From Bacteroidetes bacterium UBA2322 (GTDB lineage: Bacteria; Bacteroidota; Bacteroidia; Chitinophagales; UBA2359): DNA of 29,208 bases. Shown one piece after another: positions 7,284 through 15,425 of this stretch. Made by a program: the position numbers and the translations under genes. Below the pieces are notes generated by a model that worked only from the letters and a program-made list of their open reading frames with translations, ran no database searches and had not been told where the DNA came from. Location: contig DDVC01000196.1 in assembly GCA_002345145.1 (NCBI GenBank), positions 1 to 29,208 of the forward strand. The letters run 5' to 3'. The stretch's first letter is position 1, and the number at the start of each line of letters is the position of its first letter.

Positions 7284-8108
7284 CTATTCTTCCTGATTTT
7301 TTTGCAGCAGTTCCATAAAGGCAGGGCTCATGCCCATGCTCGAAAACCCCCCGTCGTGAAACAGGTTTTGCATGGTTACATATCGGGTAAGGTCTGAAAA
7401 TAAGGTAATACAGTAATCGGCACAGGCTTCGGCAGGGGCATTACCTAAGGGCGACATTTTATCGGCATAATCAAAAAAAGCATCAAAGCCTTTTATACCG
7501 GTGCCGGCAGTGGTTATGGTGGGCGATTGTGATATGGTATTTACCCGCACTTTTTTATGTGTGCCGTAATAGTAACCAAAGGTTCGGGCTATAGATTCAA
7601 GCATGGCTTTGGCATCTGCCATATCGTTGTAATCAGGAAAAGTGCGTTGGGCAGCAATGTAGGTAAGCCCCACTACCGATGCCCACTCATTGAGGGCATT
7701 GAGTTTATAGGCGGTTTGCAGCGTTTTATGCAATGACATTGCCGAAACATCAACAGTTTGGGCATAGAATTGGTAGTTCAAATCGGTATAAGGGCGTTTT
7801 TTGCGCACATTGGGCGACATGCCTATGGAGTGCAATACAAAATCGAGCCCGCCGCCCAGTATTTCCATACTTTGCCGGAAGAGGTTTTCTAAGTCAGTTT
7901 CTTGGGTGGCATCGGCGGCTATTACCTCTGCCTGGCAGATACCTGCTAATTCTTTTATTTGCCCCAGCCGCATAGCTACCGGCGCATTGGTAAGGGTAAA
8001 TGCTGCGCCTTCTTCTTTGGCGCGGAGGGCTACTTTCCATGCTATAGATTTTTCGTCTAAAGCGCCAAAAATAATGCCTCGTTTTCCTTGTAAGAGATTA
8101 TTTGCCAT
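7284..8108 (-). CDS. fabI: Enoyl-[acyl-carrier-protein] reductase
   Basis: A 274-residue short-chain dehydrogenase fold enzyme that catalyses the NAD(P)H-dependent last reduction of each fatty acid elongation cycle. The N-terminus has the atypical FabI cofactor motif GIIFGALDEKSIAW (11-24). The catalytic pair is Y160 and K167 (Y-x6-K), with a further tyrosine Y150, all as expected for FabI rather than for a general SDR. Its length is normal. It converges on the globin gene with 35 bases between the stop codons and lies 33 bases downstream of gldH on the same strand. It is predicted cytoplasmic and essential. Confidence 0.95.
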   Translation of the reverse strand: MANNLLQGKRGIIFGALDEKSIAWKVALRAKEEGAAFTLTNAPVAMRLGQIKELAGICQAEVIAADATQETDLENLFRQSMEILGGGLDFVLHSIGMSPNVRKKRPYTDLNYQFYAQTVDVSAMSLHKTLQTAYKLNALNEWASVVGLTYIAAQRTFPDYNDMADAKAMLESIARTFGYYYGTHKKVRVNTISQSPTITTAGTGIKGFDAFFDYADKMSPLGNAPAEACADYCITLFSDLTRYVTMQNLFHDGGFSSMGMSPAFMELLQKNQEE

Positions 8109-8141
8109 GATGTAATGAATTGGAGTATTGGTAGGTGTGTA

Positions 8142-8636
8142 TTATTTTTTATCGGTTTGTGGCGGCGTGGCTTTTTCAATGCTCAATCCTATGCTCAACA
8201 CTTCGGGCAAAGGGTTTAGGCGCATGTTTTGCTCAATCTGAAACCCGTATTTACCCACTTCGGGCATAATAGCGGTTGATTGGATAGATACCTGCTGCTG
8301 TATGATACTGCCCGAATCTTTGCCGTACCATTTGCCTTGTTTGTCGGAAAGCGGCAGTTCTACGCGTTGTTCCATTTTTTTGCCCGATGGAAGGGTGGTG
8401 TAAATTTTTACCCATAAATTGCTGTAAGCATAGTTATTGGTATGCCTTACGTTTACAAACAGGTGGTATCGGGAGGTGGTATCGGTTATTTCGGTTTCAA
8501 ATGGCAACAGGTTGTTGTAATCCCACAAACTGTTGGGGATTTCGGTATTTTTTTCAAATACCATGTTGGTATTGCAGCCCGCAGATAACCACAGTAGCAG
8601 TATTGCCGTAGTAGCAAGGTAAAAAGGGAAGCGCAT
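8142..8636 (-). CDS. gldH: Gliding motility lipoprotein GldH
   Basis: A 164-residue lipoprotein with signal peptide and lipobox ending at C21 (SAGC), followed by NTNMVFEKN. The stretch with IPNSLWDYNNLLPFE and the later LPSGKKMEQRVELPL/GKWYGKDSG region matches GldH. GldH is one of the accessory lipoproteins of Bacteroidota gliding; null mutants of the Flavobacterium homologue do not glide, and it is linked to the type IX secretion machinery. It lies between the RicT-type gene and fabI, and neighbours of this kind are common around gldH. No acidic surface-export signal follows the lipid cysteine. Many non-gliding Bacteroidota keep gldH, so motility cannot be concluded from this gene alone. Confidence 0.9.
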   Translation of the reverse strand: MRFPFYLATTAILLLWLSAGCNTNMVFEKNTEIPNSLWDYNNLLPFETEITDTTSRYHLFVNVRHTNNYAYSNLWVKIYTTLPSGKKMEQRVELPLSDKQGKWYGKDSGSIIQQQVSIQSTAIMPEVGKYGFQIEQNMRLNPLPEVLSIGLSIEKATPPQTDKK

Positions 8637-8675
8637 ATAAGGTATTGTGTAGGAAATTAGCAGATAAATACCTAA

Positions 8676-8706
8676 AAATAGGGTAGGAGTTAAAGCTACC
8701 CTATTT
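8676..8706 (-). terminator. Intrinsic terminator downstream of ricT
   Basis: An 11-bp perfect stem (AAATAGGGTAG with CTACCCTATTT) encloses a nine-base loop. On the minus strand the right arm runs on as TATTTTTAGG, which gives the T tract. It begins four bases after the ricT stop codon, so gldH downstream probably has its own promoter. Confidence 0.75.
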
Positions 8707-8709
8707 ACT

Positions 8710-9954
8710 TTACTGTTTCGGGTTTATATTATCGGGGTTGGGGTTAATGCGTTTGGTAATGGTTATGGGCGGTTTGTTTTCTTTGGCAACATTGCCACCG
8801 GTGGCGGGCGGCGTTTCATCGGGTTTGTTTTTCTTTTTTTTGCGTTTTTTCTTTTTAAACTTGTCAATATCTTCCAATGTAGCTTGCCCTACCACGTCTT
8901 CAAACTGAACTTTTGGGGCTTCGGTTTTTTTGTTGGCAAATTTGTCAAGGTTTTCGGGTATTTCACCTTTTTTAATAGCCTGCAAAATTTGTTTTACCTC
9001 TTCTACCCTAAGCATAACGGGCGGATTGGGTCCGGGCACTGAGTACCACATCAGTCGTTTAAAGATGTCGGTTTTAAAAAGGTAGCATTTACCGGCTTGG
9101 GTAATAAGCGTTTCTGCATCTTTAGGAAAATCTTTAAGGGCATCGAGGTAGGTATCTAACTCGTAATTGAGGCAGCATTTAAGTCTGCCGCACTGACCCG
9201 ATAGTTTGGTTTGGTTAATGGCTAAGTTTTGGTAACGGGCAGCGGCGGTAGAAACCGACTTAAAATCGGCAAGCCATGTAGAGCAGCAAAGCTCTCTGCC
9301 ACAAGTGCCTATGCCGCCTATTCTGCTGGCTTCCTGCCTTGCTCCAATTTGGCGCATTTCAATTTTTATTTTAAACTCTTTGGCGTATTGCTTTATGAGT
9401 TCTCTAAAATCAATGCGTTCATCGGCAGTGTAGTAAAAGGTAGCTTTTCTGCCGTCTCCTTGGTACTCCACATCGCCAATTTTCATGTTGAGCCCCAGTT
9501 GCCTTGAGATAACCCTTGCCAGCAGCATGGAAGAAAACTCCTGTTTTCGGGCTTCCTCCCATATTTCTAAGTCTTTTTCGGTGGGCAGCCTAAGCAGCCG
9601 TTTAATGTCGGACTTTTCAGAGATATTTTTTTTGCGCATTTGAAGGCGCACCAACTCACCGCTCAGACTAATTTGCCCTATATCATGCCCGCCGGTGGGC
9701 ACTTCTACTACTACTAAATCTCCTGTATGGCAGTCTATATTGTTGGTATTTCTGAAATAACCTTTTCGGCTACCGTTTTTAAAGCTGACTTCTACAATTT
9801 TAAAACTGTCTTGCTGTGCCGAAAAAGGCAAATCCGACAGCCAGTCATACACATTCATGCGGTTACACCCACCGGTAGAGCAGCCTCCATTGCTGCGGCA
9901 ACCAGATGGTTTACCGTTTGCTTGTGTGCCAGATGCACACGAACTACAACCCAT
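8710..9954 (-). CDS. ricT: PSP1-domain protein, RicT family
   Basis: A 414-residue protein. I chose the ATG at 9954, giving MGCSSCASG, because Bacteroidota members begin this way; the frame is open for 14 more codons upstream. The N-terminus is rich in cysteine (C3, C6, C19, C25, C30). The PSP1 domain spans about 90-280 and contains GTCGRELCC (217-224) and GQCGRLKCC (254-261), the cysteine clusters typical of RicT. The C-terminal part is charged, with a Lys/Arg run and no clear fold. In Bacillus, RicT joins RicA and RicF in an iron-sulfur complex that acts with RNase Y. Its partners in Bacteroidota are unclear, so only family membership is firm. A terminator follows it. Confidence 0.88.
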   Translation of the reverse strand: MGCSSCASGTQANGKPSGCRSNGGCSTGGCNRMNVYDWLSDLPFSAQQDSFKIVEVSFKNGSRKGYFRNTNNIDCHTGDLVVVEVPTGGHDIGQISLSGELVRLQMRKKNISEKSDIKRLLRLPTEKDLEIWEEARKQEFSSMLLARVISRQLGLNMKIGDVEYQGDGRKATFYYTADERIDFRELIKQYAKEFKIKIEMRQIGARQEASRIGGIGTCGRELCCSTWLADFKSVSTAAARYQNLAINQTKLSGQCGRLKCCLNYELDTYLDALKDFPKDAETLITQAGKCYLFKTDIFKRLMWYSVPGPNPPVMLRVEEVKQILQAIKKGEIPENLDKFANKKTEAPKVQFEDVVGQATLEDIDKFKKKKRKKKKNKPDETPPATGGNVAKENKPPITITKRINPNPDNINPKQ

Positions 9955-10150
9955 AATGTCAAAATAGTTTAGATGTGATAGGATATGATGAAGCAAGCAA
10001 GCACTACGGGCGCAAGCCTACCGCTGTGTGTGCCGGCTTACTGCCGGCTATTTGGGTGCAAGTATAAGCAAAAATCGGCAATATGCCTGCATTTATTGTG
10101 GAGTTTGTGTAAAAACCGGTTTGGGTTGCCCTAAAAGGGCAGATTTGGTA

Positions 10151-10196
10151 GTGAAAAGTGTAGCAACGCACGACCGTGCGTTGCTACACTTTTCAC
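10151..10196. repeat. Perfect 22-bp palindrome, REP-like
   Basis: Positions 10151-10172 are exactly complementary to 10175-10196 with only two bases between them, forming a 46-base near-perfect palindrome. Its core is CAACGCACG/CGTGCGTTG. It lies 27 bases beyond the GH3 gene stop codon and is followed on the plus strand by a T-rich tract (10195-10213) that recurs identically at 17469-17487. The shape suits a dispersed REP or short transposable element. It could also act as a terminator. Confidence 0.8.
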
Positions 10197-10222
10197 TTTT
10201 CGTTTTTCACTTTAATAGCGTT

Positions 10223-13204
10223 TTACCCGCTCACAAAGCCGCGGCTTTTGTTGATGGCTTGGTAAATGGCATCATGAATTTTGGTTCTTACGCCAGAGCT
10301 TAGCAGTTTATTGTTGTTCATTTTGGGGTAAGTGCGGTTGCTCAAAAATACGTAAACCAAGTTATGCTCGGGGTCTGCCCAGGCGCAGGTGCCTGTAAAA
10401 CCGGTATGCCCAAAGGTTTTAAACGAAGCCATTTTGCCGGCAGGATTAGCCCATTTAGGGTTTGTTTCGGGCTTATCAAAGGCAAGGGCGCGGCGGCTTC
10501 CTTCTTTTTGGTAGGCGGTAAACAGGTCTATGGTACTTTGGTTAAAAAAGCGTTCGCCGCCGTAGTATCCTTTATTAAGAATCATTTGCATGAGTATGCC
10601 TAAATCATTGGCATCGCTAAACAAACCGGCATGACCACCCACCCCACCCAGCATAGCGCTGCCCATATCATGCACATAACCGTGTACGCGCTGATGTCGC
10701 CATTTGGTATCGTTTTCGGAGGGGGTAATGCGGCGTTTGCTAAATTTGGTATAAGGGTTGTAGCAAAGGGTTGCAGCGCCTAAGTGTGTGTAGTATTTAT
10801 TGGCAAGGTACTCGTTTAGGGGTGCATTGGCGTAGTTTTCAATAATTTGTTTAAAGTAAAAATAGCCAAGGTCGCTGTATTTGTATTCTTTATTTGGTAG
10901 AGGTGAGTTTTTAATGGTTTCGTAGATTACGTTTATATAGTCTTTGCGCATATACATGCTGCTTGCAACCGGAACAGAAAAAATACTATCGGGAATAGAG
11001 CGGTAAGTTTGCGCCCTCATTTGGGGGCTTAGGGTGTATTCATAAAAAGGGATAAAGGCTTCCAATCCTGCTTCGTGAATAAGCATATCTTTGATGCGCA
11101 GTTTAGCTTTATTGCTGCCGGCAAGTTGGGGCAAAAATTTACCCAGCGTATCGGATAGGTTTAGTTTGCCGCGTTCATACATTTCCATAATTCCTATGGC
11201 AGATGCTGCTATTTTGGTTATAGAAGCCAGGTCATACAAATCGGTATTTTGCACCGGCACGTCTTTTCCGTAGGTATGGTAGCCATAAGATTTTTCAAAA
11301 ATAACTTTTCCGTTTTTAGCTATAAAAACCTGGCAGCCGGGTGTAGCCTGGTCTTTTATGGCTTTTAGGGCAATGCTGTCTATGCGTTGGAGGAAAGAGG
11401 AGTTAATGCCCACATCTTCGGGAATGGTGTATTCAAAACGGATAGCTCCGATGGTATTCACCCCGGTTCCGGAGGGGAATACGCCCGACGCACTCACCGG
11501 CAATTTGCCCGATAGCGGAATGCCTCCAAACAGGGCTTGTGCGGCGTAGCTCTGGGTAAAATTATTGTCTTCGTAGGCTACCAGCAGTGTTTCAGAAAAG
11601 CCAAAGTTTTTGAGGCTGTAAGGACTGCCAAATACCACCAATGTTACCTGCGTGTAGGAGCTGAGTTTTTTTATGAGGTTTATGGCGGCAGCCGGAATAC
11701 CATAATTTGCCGATGCTTTATTGCTGAGTTTGTGCAACCCGATGATTACATGGGAGAACATTTTAAGTTCTTCGGCTTTTTTATTAAATGTTACCTCTGT
11801 ATCGGTAACTTTAAGTGTGTGGTGTTCAAATGGGGCATATTTACCCAAAGCGTGCTGAAACTCGGTTTTAGCCCCTGCATTAATGCTGAGCGAGGCAAAT
11901 GTTTTGGTTTCTAATTGTTTAAAGGGTATGAGTTGTCGGTCGTTTCGGGCAAGGGTAAGGGCTTGTTTATAGAGGTTTCTGATAAGGCTTTCGGTATTGG
12001 CGGTGTTTAAATCGGCATAAAGATTATCGGGTTTAAGGGGTTCATACTTATCCAACCCCACTTTGTATTTGGCTTTTAGTATTTTTCGTACCCGTTTGTC
12101 TATTTCGGCTTGGGTAATTTCGCCGCGCTCTATGGCTTTGTTAATTTCTGTTATGGCTTTGTTTACGTTTTCGGGAAACAGCAAAATATCGTTACCTGCC
12201 AGCAGGGCTTTTACATCGGCTATACCGGGGGCAAAAAAGTTGCTTACGCCTTTCATATTAAGGGCATCGGTAATAACCAATCCTTCGTACTGCATTTGTT
12301 CTTTGAGCAAAGCGGTTACCACTTTTTTGGATAGGGTAGTGGGCATAGTTTGACCGGCTGTGGCGCTAATGGCAGCATTATCTAACGCCGGCACCGATAA
12401 ATGTGCTACCATAACCCCGCCTACTCCGCCGGCTATGAGTTCTTTAAACGGGTATAACTCTACTTCTTGCAGGCGACTAAGCGGGTGGGTTACTACCGGC
12501 AGGGTATAGTGCGAGTCTTCATTGGTATCGCCATGTCCCGGAAAATGTTTGGCACAAGCAAGTATGCCGTTGTTTTGCATACCGCGCATATAAGCCAGTC
12601 CTTTTTGGGCTACATTTACCCTATCTTCTCCAAAAGAACGGTCGTTTATAACCGGATTATTGGCATTGTTATTCACATCTATAACCGGTGCCATGTTCAT
12701 GGTTACGCCTATGCGCAGGCATTGACGGGCAATATCTTTACCCATATCGGTAAGCCATCGGTTTTCTTGAATAGCGCCCAGTGTAAGTTGTTTCGGAAAT
12801 CGGGGCGTATTCTCTAACCGCATACTCAGCCCCCACTCCCCATCAATGGCTATCAGCAAAGGCACTTTGGCTACTGCCTGATAGCGGTTGGTTAAAACCA
12901 ATTGTTTTGCCGGCGTGCCCTGAAAAAATATAATGCCGCCTATGTGTTGTTTTTCTACCAAATCCTGTATGGCGGTTTCGTGTGCTGCATCTTTATTAGA
13001 GTATGCTGCCACCATAAACAACTGCCCTATGCGCTCCGATGGGGTAAGTTTTTGCATTTGCTGCTCTACCCAATCGTTTTGCCGCCACAAACCCTCAAAA
13101 TTGAAAACACTGCCTGAGAGCGTATTTTGTAAGCCGCCCGAATTGCCAAAAAACAACAACACTATAAAAACAAATCGAAAACACAATATAAAGAGGTTCT
13201 TCAT
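10223..13204 (-). CDS. GH3 beta-N-acetylhexosaminidase fused to a serine beta-lactamase-type domain
   Basis: A 993-residue exported protein. ATG 13204 starts a hydrophobic signal segment (MKNLFILCFRFVF onward); the frame is open 13 codons further. The first domain (about 40-390) is glycoside hydrolase family 3 of the NagZ type: AIDGEWGLSMRLENTPRFP, KHFPGHGDTNEDSH with catalytic D230/H232, and ITDALNMKG with nucleophile D313. A middle GH3-C-like domain (about 390-590) follows. The last domain (about 595-993) is a class C beta-lactamase fold with SITK (S661, K664), YSD (776-778) and HTG (933-935). NagZ-type domains cut N-acetylglucosamine from peptidoglycan fragments. The partner domain is probably a D-peptidase or esterase rather than a resistance enzyme. 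Similar fusions occur in Bacteroidota, so it is known but poorly characterised. Confidence 0.93.
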   Translation of the reverse strand: MKNLFILCFRFVFIVLLFFGNSGGLQNTLSGSVFNFEGLWRQNDWVEQQMQKLTPSERIGQLFMVAAYSNKDAAHETAIQDLVEKQHIGGIIFFQGTPAKQLVLTNRYQAVAKVPLLIAIDGEWGLSMRLENTPRFPKQLTLGAIQENRWLTDMGKDIARQCLRIGVTMNMAPVIDVNNNANNPVINDRSFGEDRVNVAQKGLAYMRGMQNNGILACAKHFPGHGDTNEDSHYTLPVVTHPLSRLQEVELYPFKELIAGGVGGVMVAHLSVPALDNAAISATAGQTMPTTLSKKVVTALLKEQMQYEGLVITDALNMKGVSNFFAPGIADVKALLAGNDILLFPENVNKAITEINKAIERGEITQAEIDKRVRKILKAKYKVGLDKYEPLKPDNLYADLNTANTESLIRNLYKQALTLARNDRQLIPFKQLETKTFASLSINAGAKTEFQHALGKYAPFEHHTLKVTDTEVTFNKKAEELKMFSHVIIGLHKLSNKASANYGIPAAAINLIKKLSSYTQVTLVVFGSPYSLKNFGFSETLLVAYEDNNFTQSYAAQALFGGIPLSGKLPVSASGVFPSGTGVNTIGAIRFEYTIPEDVGINSSFLQRIDSIALKAIKDQATPGCQVFIAKNGKVIFEKSYGYHTYGKDVPVQNTDLYDLASITKIAASAIGIMEMYERGKLNLSDTLGKFLPQLAGSNKAKLRIKDMLIHEAGLEAFIPFYEYTLSPQMRAQTYRSIPDSIFSVPVASSMYMRKDYINVIYETIKNSPLPNKEYKYSDLGYFYFKQIIENYANAPLNEYLANKYYTHLGAATLCYNPYTKFSKRRITPSENDTKWRHQRVHGYVHDMGSAMLGGVGGHAGLFSDANDLGILMQMILNKGYYGGERFFNQSTIDLFTAYQKEGSRRALAFDKPETNPKWANPAGKMASFKTFGHTGFTGTCAWADPEHNLVYVFLSNRTYPKMNNNKLLSSGVRTKIHDAIYQAINKSRGFVSG

Positions 13205-13522
13205 GCTATTTTGGGTTACAAGGGGGTGAAGCATAAACGGCAAATGAATAGCAGCTAAACTTGGCGCTGCCTATACAATTTTGCGGCACAAAATAACTAC
13301 AATTTAAACCAATATAACGGTTTTGGGAGAAAAAAGTGGACGCTACTTGATAAAAAATAGCTTTTTACACAGGTTATCCTTATTTAGCGCATTTACTTGT
13401 ATCTTTACCCAAAACTTTGCCGTAGTTGCAGCGTTTAAATACTTTTATCAATCTTATTGAGGTTACTTACCCGCCACAAATACTTAACTGTATTTTACCT
13501 CCAAACATTTACTCCGTTTGCC
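13205..13522. other. Divergent intergenic region
   Basis: This 318-base gap separates the GH3 fusion (minus) from the small membrane protein (plus), so it should hold both promoters. On plus, TATCTTTA at 13400-13407 differs from the -7 consensus TAnnTTTG only in the last base. On minus, a TATTTTG lies near 13303-13309 but with spacing one base short of consensus. I see no RNA gene or strong hairpin in it. Confidence 0.5.
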
Positions 13523-13903
13523 ATGAACAAAAACCTTTGGCGTTCCAACTTTTTTAAACTGCCCCAACATAAACAGTTTAACTACATTCCACGATACTAC
13601 GACCCCGAAAAGGACAAACTTAATCCCGATAGCGAAGAAAACGAGCTCAAATTAGAGCGTGGCGCTTTTTTTAAACAAAAAAACAGAAGTCGTTTAGTAG
13701 GTGCATTTACCGGCAACAAAGAAGTGCAAACCTTTGAGCGCTACCGCTACAACCAAAACAACCAACTCCTGCGCATTTTAATGCTGGTGGGGTTGCTCAG
13801 TATTAGTACCTTAGTGTTTTTTGACAAAATCAGCCTTACGGTTGCCGTACCGTTTTTGTTTTTGTTTGTAGTGGTATTTATAGCAAAAGCAAGGGCTATG
13901 TAA
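13523..13903 (+). CDS. Conserved small membrane protein of Bacteroidota, function unknown
   Basis: A 126-residue protein; ATG 13523 is preferred over an ATG 22 codons upstream because the added residues look random. The N-terminal half is soluble and highly charged and contains FNYIPRYYDPEKDKL, a sequence I recall from short Bacteroidota proteins that sometimes carry an incorrect riboflavin synthase label. The C-terminal part has two hydrophobic segments, about 84-98 and 104-120, which should form a membrane hairpin. It runs in the same direction as bshB1, with 64 bases between them, and may share its transcript. I do not know its function. Confidence 0.72.
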   Translation: MNKNLWRSNFFKLPQHKQFNYIPRYYDPEKDKLNPDSEENELKLERGAFFKQKNRSRLVGAFTGNKEVQTFERYRYNQNNQLLRILMLVGLLSISTLVFFDKISLTVAVPFLFLFVVVFIAKARAM

Positions 13904-13967
13904 TATGCCCTTTTGGTTTTTTTCACTGCCAAAACATTTTTAACCCCCTAAGTTGCTAACCCGAATC

Positions 13968-14702
13968 ATGAAATTAGACATATTAGCCATAGGCGTTCAC
14001 CCCGATGATATAGAGCTTTCCTGTGGCGGAACGGTGGCGGCACACATTGCAGCCGGTAAAACCGTAGGATTGTTAGATTTAACCAAAGGTGAACTGGGCA
14101 CCCGCGGCAGCGAAGCCCTCCGGCAACAAGAAGCCAAAGAAGCCGCCCACATATTGGGCGCTACACTACGCCTTAACCTGGGGTTTGCCGATGGTTTTTT
14201 TACCAACGATAAACACCATAAACTTGCCCTGATTGCCATGCTCAGAGCCTATCAGCCCGATGTGGTTTTAGCCCCTGCCCTGCACGACCGACACCCCGAC
14301 CACGGCAGAGCCGCCCGATTGGTGGCTGAAACTTGCTTCTTAGCGGGGTTGAGCAAAATTGTTACCCATAACCCTCATAACGGACAGGAACAAACGCCCT
14401 GGCGACCCCAAAACCTGTACCATTACCTGCAAGACAGCCCACGAAATCCACATTTTGTAGTGGACATTTCTGATTTTATGGATAAAAAAATTGCTGCCAT
14501 TATGGCGTATGGCTCGCAGTTTTACAACCCTAAGTACCAAGAACAAACCGGCGAAGCTGCTACCTATATATCGGAAAAATCATTCTTAGACCGCATTTAC
14601 GCCCGAAACCTCGAAATGGCTCGCCAAACCCCTTTTACCTACGCCGAGGGTTTTGAAACTACCCGCATTATTGCCGTAAACAGCCTGTTTGATATTTGCT
14701 AA
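13968..14702 (+). CDS. bshB1: Bacillithiol biosynthesis deacetylase BshB1
   Basis: A 244-residue LmbE/PIG-L family zinc-dependent deacetylase. ATG 13968 is chosen over an in-frame TTG at 13953. Zinc ligands and catalytic residues are in GVHPDDIEL (H11, D13, D14), with a second cluster in LHDRHPDHGRA. BshB1 removes the acetyl group from GlcNAc-malate, the product of BshA, to give GlcN-malate, to which BshC adds cysteine to complete bacillithiol. The length fits BshB1, and the continuous match to the Bacteroidota/Firmicutes form (SQFYNPKYQEQ, FLDRIYARNLEMA) is clear. bshA is present in this window about 11 kb away. No bshC is visible. Confidence 0.94.
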   Translation: MKLDILAIGVHPDDIELSCGGTVAAHIAAGKTVGLLDLTKGELGTRGSEALRQQEAKEAAHILGATLRLNLGFADGFFTNDKHHKLALIAMLRAYQPDVVLAPALHDRHPDHGRAARLVAETCFLAGLSKIVTHNPHNGQEQTPWRPQNLYHYLQDSPRNPHFVVDISDFMDKKIAAIMAYGSQFYNPKYQEQTGEAATYISEKSFLDRIYARNLEMARQTPFTYAEGFETTRIIAVNSLFDIC

Positions 14703-14740
14703 TCATCTGTTTTTGGGGTGGCATAACCCACAAAATAAAA

Positions 14741-14776
14741 GACTTCCGGTGTAGGTATTACCTCATGCCGGAAGTC
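14741..14776. terminator. Hairpin downstream of bshB1
   Basis: GACTTCCGG (14741-14749) pairs perfectly with CCGGAAGTC (14768-14776), and a smaller palindrome, AGGTATTACCT, sits in the loop. On plus no T tract follows, so as a bshB1 terminator it is weak; on minus the stem is followed by TTTTATTTTG, a good tail, but no minus-strand gene leads into it. Confidence 0.4.
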
Positions 14777-15059
14777 TGACAGCGCAAAAATGGGTGTATT
14801 GTATAGTAGTGAAACTATGCCTTACAAATACGCTGCAAAGTAACTGCCCCATTGTGAACTGCTAATTATTGCACTGTTAAGTTTAGGTTAAAAAAACAGG
14901 GCTGCTAAAAAACAGACACCATTAAGCCCCCCCAATGTTTGATTTTTTGAGAGTGGATAACAGCAAAGCACTCTGTAGTGTAACCCAATAAAGGGTGTAA
15001 CCCCGGTTTGATGTAAAACGCGGCACACAAAGTCCGTGCTACAGGCATAAGCTAAAAAC

Positions 15060-15268
15060 CGGCAGCCATTAGCACACCGATAACACAGAGGTAGCTGATT
15101 TGCACAGATTTTTGAAAAATAAAAATCCGATTTTGGGATTGCTTTGATTACGAATTACAAATGGGTTTAGCACTCACTACCAATTAACCACTAATCACTA
15201 ACCCCTAACCACTACTAACATCCGTTTAATCCGCGTTGTTTGTGTGCTTTTTTGCTGAAAACAGGGGT
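15060..15268. repeat. Dispersed element with inverted-repeat ends, copy 1
   Basis: The left end begins at AGCACACCGATAACAC (15071) and the right end finishes at GTTTGTGTGCT (15248); read in opposite directions the ends match over about 29 bases with a handful of differences. The conserved flank TTGCTGAAAACAGGGGT follows to 15268. A second copy is at 24837-25154. No protein is encoded. Confidence 0.75.
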
Positions 15269-15425
15269 AATCACCTCCATTTGTACATTAAACCGGGGCT
15301 TCACCCTCCAATTAAACAACAAGTGTAGCCAACATGTAACCAAAAAAAATCTCAATACAACACCTGCATATACGCACCCACACAAAGCCCCAGTATGCTA
15401 AAAATAAACCTAAAACAGTACCACC

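Larger units (their letters stand above)
14703..15425. other. 723-base gene-free region with repeats
   Basis: I see no plausible coding sequence or tRNA here. It holds a 9-bp hairpin (14741-14776), a short GC-containing segment around 15019-15042 that looks like half of a palindromic repeat (GCGGCACAC then GTCCGTGCTAC), a copy of a dispersed element (15060-15268), and a stretch of tandem CACTAAC/CACTAC-like words (15171-15215). The base composition is uneven and lower in GC than the genes. It looks like accumulated repeat debris ahead of the lipoprotein gene. Confidence 0.6.

Noticed and set aside
10032..10048. GCCGGC-TTACT-GCCGGC hairpin as a terminator
   Set aside because: The stem is only six bases of a self-complementary word, no T tract follows, and the direct repeat reading is equally good.
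10223..13204. Antibiotic resistance beta-lactamase
   Set aside because: The serine hydrolase domain is fused to a NagZ-type domain and has YSD and HTG in place of the usual motifs, which suggests cell-wall work rather than drug hydrolysis.
15171..15215. CACTAC/CACTAAC words considered as a CRISPR array or telomere-like repeat
   Set aside because: The words are irregular, only a few bases long and without unique spacers of constant length; no cas gene is near.
14703..15425. tRNA or other structured RNA gene in the largest gap
   Set aside because: No cloverleaf, acceptor-stem pairing or T-loop sequence (GTTCGAxTC) was found on either strand; the hairpin at 14741-14776 is too small to support an RNA gene.
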